Source: an uncultured Bacilli bacterium (GTDB lineage: Bacteria > Bacillota_I > Bacilli_A > RF39 > UBA660). From it: 9,032 nucleotides of DNA. The stretch spans positions 1 through 9,032 of the forward strand of contig CANQYF010000040.1 in NCBI GenBank assembly GCA_947628075.1, written 5' to 3'. Shown here piece by piece: positions 5,603 through 9,032 of the stretch (the first letter of the stretch is position 1; each line of letters opens with the position of its first letter). The notes beneath the pieces are model-generated. The model was not told the origin of the DNA and did no database searches. It saw nothing but the letters and a program-made list of their open reading frames with translations. The position numbers and the translations under genes were made by a program.

Positions 5603-5625
5603 ATATGATATAACTATTAGTTATA
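5603..5625. promoter_or_regulatory. Candidate LysR operator (T-N11-A palindrome) with an upstream half-site repeat
   Basis: TATAAC-TATTA-GTTATA (5609-5625) is a perfect 6-5-6 palindrome containing T5611-N11-A5623, the LysR-family binding pattern. The 11-bp sequence ATATGATATAA occurs at 5603-5613, overlapping the palindrome, and again at 5572-5582 over the LysR-gene -10. The copies are 31 bp apart, about three helical turns, which suits a LysR tetramer. The palindrome lies between the predicted LysR start site and its ribosome site, so binding there would block the regulator's own gene. Confidence 0.5.
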
Positions 5626-5639
5626 GAAAGGAATTAAAT

Positions 5640-6536
5640 ATGAATATAAATTTAGAATTATATAAAACATTTTATTATGTTGCTAAAAATGGAAGTGTTT
5701 CAAGAGCAGCTAATGAACTTTTAATAAGTCAACCAGCTATTAGTAAATCTATTAAAACTTTGGAAGATAGTCTCGATACTAAATTATTTATAAGAAAACG
5801 AGATGGGGTTACTTTAACTGAGGCTGGTTTAACTATCTTTGATAAAATTAAAGGGGCTATAGAATTAATAGAATCAGCTGAAGAAGATATTAAGGCTTTA
5901 ACTAATTTAGAATTTGGTAGTATTAATATCGGTGCTAGTAAAACTATAATTCATGAATACTTAATGCCTTATATTAAAAAATTTCATCAATATTATCCTA
6001 ATATTAATATTAGAATTTATACTGATAAAACTGAAGAATTAGTAAAAAAGGTTAAGTTAGGATTAGTTGATATTATATTTACTAATATGCCTTATGATTT
6101 TCCTAAAGATTTTGAAAGTATTAAAATAATGGAATTGCATGATTGTTTAGTTGCTAATGAAAGTTTTAATTATTTAAAAAATAAAAAAATTACTAAAGAA
6201 GAGTTAGAAAAATTACCTCTTTTAGTTTTAACTAAAGGAGCAACAACAAGAATCAGATTTGATGATTATGCTAAAGAAAATAACCTTAAGATAAATCCGG
6301 AAATGGAATTTGGTAGTAATACTTTAATTAAAGAATTTACAGAAGCGGGCTTTGGAATTGGCTTACTTACTAGAGAACATGTTAAAGAAGAGTTAGAATC
6401 TAATAAATTATTTGAATTAAATATTACTATTCCTTTAAAAGAAAAGTATCTTGGTATGACTTATGATTCTTCTAAAAAGAATAATATTGTTATTAAAAGT
6501 TTTAAAAATTTAATTAAAAATAACACTAGTAAATAA
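5640..6536 (+). CDS. LysR-family transcriptional regulator
   Basis: 298 residues, the usual length. The N-terminal winged helix-turn-helix (about 4-62) has the family pattern: S-R-A-A-N-E-L at 21-27, SQPAISKSIKTLED at 30-43, KLFIRKRDGVTLTEAG at 48-63. A linker helix follows, then the two-lobed effector-binding domain from about 90 to 290. These regulators bind as tetramers to T-N11-A sites, commonly control a divergent neighbour and repress themselves. That matches the overlapping divergent promoters and the palindrome at 5609-5625, so the three-gene minus-strand operon is the likely target. The effector cannot be told from sequence. AAAGGA at 5627-5632 lies seven bases before the ATG. The stop codon falls in the loop of the bidirectional terminator. 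Confidence 0.93.
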   Translation: MNINLELYKTFYYVAKNGSVSRAANELLISQPAISKSIKTLEDSLDTKLFIRKRDGVTLTEAGLTIFDKIKGAIELIESAEEDIKALTNLEFGSINIGASKTIIHEYLMPYIKKFHQYYPNINIRIYTDKTEELVKKVKLGLVDIIFTNMPYDFPKDFESIKIMELHDCLVANESFNYLKNKKITKEELEKLPLLVLTKGATTRIRFDDYAKENNLKINPEMEFGSNTLIKEFTEAGFGIGLLTREHVKEELESNKLFELNITIPLKEKYLGMTYDSSKKNNIVIKSFKNLIKNNTSK

Positions 6537-6553
6537 ACTAATGTTATTTTTTT
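6518..6553. terminator. Bidirectional terminator between convergent genes
   Basis: AAATAACA-C-TAGT (6518-6530) pairs with ACTA-A-TGTTATTT (6537-6549), 12 pairs with one C/A mismatch around a six-base loop. Seven T follow on the plus strand (6547-6553) and five on the minus strand (complement of 6516-6520). It contains the LysR stop codon and the last codons of the large minus-strand gene. Only seven bases separate the two convergent genes. Confidence 0.85.
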
Positions 6554-8682
6554 GGACCACCATTATGTTTATCATAATCCATTTGGCGAATTTGCTCTAG
6601 ACAATCTCGTAAATTGGCTTCAATTGCTCCTACATTTCCAAATGAAGAGGCAATATTAACAAAAGCCTTTAGTAAAGCATCTATGCTATAATCTGCACAA
6701 TAGGTCCCTCCAACAACAAACCCTCCAGAATTAGGACTGACATTCGATAATAGATAACGATATTTTTCTAAGGTTTGTAAAGTTCGAGCATTTTTAGGCA
6801 TAATTCTTTCGCCAATTGCACTTAAGTTGGTTTTAGGAATCCATGATTCTTGAGTAAAATTTGGAGTCATTCCTTTGAAAATAAAATCTGAAGTTTGATT
6901 AGTTTTTCTTAATGCGTCTAAATTTTCATCAACAGAAAAGTTAGAGTTTGGCATAACTTGGTTAATTGCTGATGTATTAAACCTAGTTGGAGTAATAGAT
7001 ATTCTTCTTACATCACCAGGTAAAAATGAATTAGGATTAATTGAAACAATTAAAGAAGTAGCATGGAAGAAATCGCCACGTATAAAGGCATTTGTTTTTA
7101 AAATTATTTTTTCCCAAGGAAGCATTTCATACTTTTTACCAGTTGCAGTATCATAAACCAAGCCTTGATTTTCTATTATTTCCATTTTTTTATCATAAAT
7201 AATTTTTTCTAACACTGTTAAAGCATTATCATTTACTCTTAAACTAAGAGTTCTTAGAGTTCTTTGAGGAAGGTCAATTGCTTTAGGAATACCTAAAATA
7301 TGTGGAATATTACTTGGATCAAATCGATAATCCATCATTTCGCCATTACTTAGATATACCATTGCTGGTTTTGAAATGTTACTATAGAAACTTTGATACA
7401 TTTTATAACATAATTCAAGATTTGATATAACTATTCCAATTATATATTTACTTATTTCAGATGGTAAACTATTAAAACTTTGACGTAAAATATCTTCAAG
7501 TGATGTAGTAGGATAATTTCTTGCTAACATTTCTTCAAGAGATGGAGTTACATAATCTCTTGCTAACATAGTTCTATCTGTTCTAATAAAGTCTCCATTT
7601 CTATTTCTAAAAGGTATTGTACTATTACTTTTTGTGCCAAAGTATCTTGTTTGATTATGCAATAAAATATATTCATCTGAATTTAAATCCTCAGTTAAAA
7701 CTTGACCATCAAACCTGCGATTAAATCCTGTTGGAATTTTTTCATTATGAGTTTGTTGTCTCGTTATATTTTTACCACTTACATGCTCAATTAAATCAAT
7801 TAAGACCTTATCAGATAATACTAAATTATTTTCTATCTCTCTTTTCTTTTGTTCAATTATTCTTAAGGCTTTATTTTTATCTTCTGGGTTTAAATCACTT
7901 AGTATATCAGTTGCAATTTGAGAAGGATCTCTAGTTAAAAGAGCAACTAAAAGTGGAGCTTTATACATATAATTGCAAACAACATCAAGATAAATTTCTA
8001 ATTCTTGGTCATCCTGAGCCTCCGATAACAATTGACTATAATTTAACTCTTTCTTTTTAGTTGAAAATTGAACACAACTTTTAATAATAATATTTTCTAA
8101 TTCAGAAAGTTTTTCTTGAATTTCTAATATTTCATATAAAATATCTCTTTTCTTAAGTAATTCTTCTTTTTGATTCTTAATTTCTTTTAATTCCAATTCA
8201 ACATTATTAACATCAATTAAAGAATTTACTTGTAATCTTTCTATAATATACCAGGCTAAATATAAATCATCTTTTATTTTCATTAAATCAAGTAATTTAT
8301 TTTTTGTTTCTTTTAATTTTTCACTTAATAATTCCGAATCTTTATCATCATCTTCAAGTAAAATTTCTATTTTTTCTTTCAATAAAGTTATTTCTTTTTC
8401 TATTTCGTGTTCATATTCTTTATTTTCTTTAATATCTAATAAACTAGGATATTCTTTTTGTAATCTTGCTAATTCTTTAAGTAATTCTTTATTTTCTTCT
8501 TCTAATTCTAAAGAAATTATTTTTTCTTCATATTTTTTTATTTCTTCTAAATATTTTTTTATATCTTTTATATCCTTTATTTCCTTTAAGATATCAATAT
8601 CACTTTCAGATTTTAGAGTTTCTATTCTATCAGATAACTCTTTATATTCTTGCAAATGTTTCCGAACTACATCTAAGTCCAT
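6544..8682 (-). CDS. Large coiled-coil protein with C-terminal PHILG-motif domain (function unknown, possible nuclease-like domain)
   Basis: 712 residues. The start is the Met at 8680-8682, preceded by GGAAGTGAT (complement of 8687-8695); a Met five codons upstream has no ribosome site. Residues about 1-205 form long Lys/Glu/Leu/Ile coiled coils. A helical, globular-looking part (about 215-300) follows, then a polar linker holding a 13-residue tandem repeat (MLAR(D/N)Y...SLE, 372-397). From about 440 the sequence YLSNGEMMDYRF then PHILGI (about 445-465), followed by the segment around KIILKTNAFIRGDFFHAT (about 525-543), resembles the NGE...F...HLLG...K layout of phage-associated nuclease-like domains (PBECR4/MuF-C type). 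This comparison is from memory and is unproven. The last 130 residues are Asn/Ser/Thr-rich and end NGGPKK. No signal peptide or membrane span. Single-gene transcript from the promoter at 8718-8746. Alternatives: structural or scaffold protein, or toxin. Confidence 0.75.
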   Translation of the reverse strand: MDLDVVRKHLQEYKELSDRIETLKSESDIDILKEIKDIKDIKKYLEEIKKYEEKIISLELEEENKELLKELARLQKEYPSLLDIKENKEYEHEIEKEITLLKEKIEILLEDDDKDSELLSEKLKETKNKLLDLMKIKDDLYLAWYIIERLQVNSLIDVNNVELELKEIKNQKEELLKKRDILYEILEIQEKLSELENIIIKSCVQFSTKKKELNYSQLLSEAQDDQELEIYLDVVCNYMYKAPLLVALLTRDPSQIATDILSDLNPEDKNKALRIIEQKKREIENNLVLSDKVLIDLIEHVSGKNITRQQTHNEKIPTGFNRRFDGQVLTEDLNSDEYILLHNQTRYFGTKSNSTIPFRNRNGDFIRTDRTMLARDYVTPSLEEMLARNYPTTSLEDILRQSFNSLPSEISKYIIGIVISNLELCYKMYQSFYSNISKPAMVYLSNGEMMDYRFDPSNIPHILGIPKAIDLPQRTLRTLSLRVNDNALTVLEKIIYDKKMEIIENQGLVYDTATGKKYEMLPWEKIILKTNAFIRGDFFHATSLIVSINPNSFLPGDVRRISITPTRFNTSAINQVMPNSNFSVDENLDALRKTNQTSDFIFKGMTPNFTQESWIPKTNLSAIGERIMPKNARTLQTLEKYRYLLSNVSPNSGGFVVGGTYCADYSIDALLKAFVNIASSFGNVGAIEANLRDCLEQIRQMDYDKHNGGPKK
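7492..7569 (-). repeat. 39-bp tandem repeat encoding MLAR(D/N)Y...SLE units
   Basis: Two adjacent in-frame 39-bp units (7531-7569 and 7492-7530) encode 13 residues each; nine of 13 are identical. A partial third unit (ILRQSF) follows. It lies in the polar linker of the large coiled-coil protein and probably arose by slippage. Confidence 0.6.
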
Positions 8683-8717
8683 TAGTATCACTTCCATCTA
8701 TTTATATTTCTGTAATA

Positions 8718-8746
8718 ATTTTACCATATATTTTAGTTTTCAACAA
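8718..8746 (-). promoter_or_regulatory. Promoter of the large coiled-coil gene
   Basis: TTGTTG (complement of 8741-8746), a 17-bp spacer and TAAAAT (complement of 8718-8723) with an extended TGG. Predicted start near 8711 leaves a leader of about 28 nt to the ATG at 8682. Confidence 0.6.
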
Positions 8747-8835
8747 TACTTCATTTTGAAAGAGTTTTACGAAATAATCGTACAGCTGGTAAAGTAGATG
8801 CTTTATAAAAAATTCAACAGCATTAGCATTTTCAA

Positions 8836-8967
8836 CTGTCCGTTTTTTTGGGACACTTGATTTCCTCTTGTGCTAAACAATTTATATAAGTCTTAATATT
8901 TCTTTAGTATCTAATCTTTTCATTTTTTAGACTTCATTTTTAGTTGTCCGCTTTTTCCGGACAACTG
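8836..8967. repeat. Pair of related inverted-repeat motifs (TGTCCG...GGACA)
   Basis: 8836-8860 and 8943-8967 align over 25 bp with 19 identities and are spaced 107 bp apart. Each contains TGTCC(G), a short T-rich centre and GGACA. The right copy is a perfect 9-bp inverted repeat (8942-8950 with 8958-8966). The pattern resembles insertion-sequence termini (IS3-type ends often carry ACTGTCC...GGACA), but no transposase is present. Confidence 0.5.
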
Positions 8968-8984
8968 ACTACATTTTGTAGTCA
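8966..8984. repeat. Short perfect hairpin next to the TGTCCG motif
   Basis: TGACTACA (8966-8973), loop TTT and TGTAGTCA (8977-8984) form a perfect 8-bp stem that directly abuts the inverted repeat at 8942-8966. No T run follows on either strand, so it is not a standard terminator. Confidence 0.45.
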
Positions 8985-9032
8985 CATCAATCAACTTTTT
9001 TTCAATTTATTTTTTTAAGCAGACCATTTTTT

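Larger units (their letters stand above)
8747..9032. other. Gene-free stretch with hairpin repeats, possible mobile-element debris
   Basis: No frame with a credible start, ribosome site and length is present on either strand. It holds two related hairpin motifs (8836-8860 and 8943-8967), a second hairpin (8966-8984) and short open stretches that look like eroded coding sequence. One minus-strand frame stays open for more than 50 codons but has no ATG. One plus-strand frame ends ...RNNRTAGKVDAL then TAA at about 8810. The right edge is uninformative T-rich sequence. Confidence 0.5.

Noticed and set aside
5604..5614. TATAAC as a second -10 for the LysR gene
   Set aside because: No -35 at a suitable distance; the sequence is better explained as one arm of the palindrome and part of the 11-bp repeat.
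7731..7934. 67-codon plus-strand open frame
   Set aside because: It lies wholly inside the coding sequence of the large minus-strand gene, has no ribosome site, and its Phe/Leu/Tyr-rich product is what the antisense of Lys/Glu/Asn-rich coding gives.
8683..8697. Upstream in-frame ATG for the large coiled-coil gene
   Set aside because: It overlaps the GGAAGTGAT ribosome site of the later ATG and has none of its own.
8747..8812. Plus-strand coding remnant ending RNNRTAGKVDAL
   Set aside because: Too short to assign; no start, and frames on the opposite strand are equally open, as expected in AT-poor-in-stops debris. Not called as a pseudogene.

Overview
This is an AT-rich, compactly coded chromosomal segment. 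It uses the standard genetic code: TGG encodes Trp and every gene whose end lies in the window stops at TAA. Leaders are short, promoters are sigma-A-like (TTG... / TATAAT, often with an extended -10 TGn), and Shine-Dalgarno sites are strong and G-rich. This fits a low-GC Bacillota, most likely a host-associated Bacilli or Clostridia relative. Species cannot be named from the window.

Layout. 1-212 (minus): start of yidD, cut by the window edge. It has a near-consensus promoter and a leader with an 11-codon ORF and a long-range inverted repeat. 225-369 (plus): promoter, tRNA-Gln(CUG) and terminator. 388-2944 (minus): a GTG-start AAA ATPase/DUF4143 protein, an SDR oxidoreductase 33 nt downstream, and a small probably four-helix protein with its own terminator. 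3001-3069: three 23-bp tandem repeats that look like a transposon-end scar and separate the DUF4143 gene from the next operon. 3068-5525 (minus): a tight three-gene operon of unfamiliar proteins. Its middle gene has an almost intact sigma-70 region 4.2 but no recognisable -10-binding region. 5555-6536 (plus): a divergent LysR-family regulator. Its promoter lies on top of the operon promoter, and a perfect T-N11-A palindrome sits between its start site and its RBS. 6518-6553: bidirectional terminator. 6544-8682 (minus): a 712-residue protein with a long coiled coil and an unfamiliar C-terminal region carrying a PHILG motif. 8747-9032: no credible gene, only promoter-distal sequence with hairpin repeats that look like mobile-element debris.

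How the parts may work together (inference): the LysR regulator and the sigma-like operon share one control region with mutually exclusive promoters, so the LysR protein probably controls both directions. The operon product with the sigma region 4 fold could redirect or compete for RNA polymerase. This LysR / sigma-like / two-unknown-gene cassette, bounded by transposon-end-like repeats on one side and a bidirectional terminator on the other, is the best candidate here for an undescribed system. The large coiled-coil protein beyond the terminator is a second candidate.
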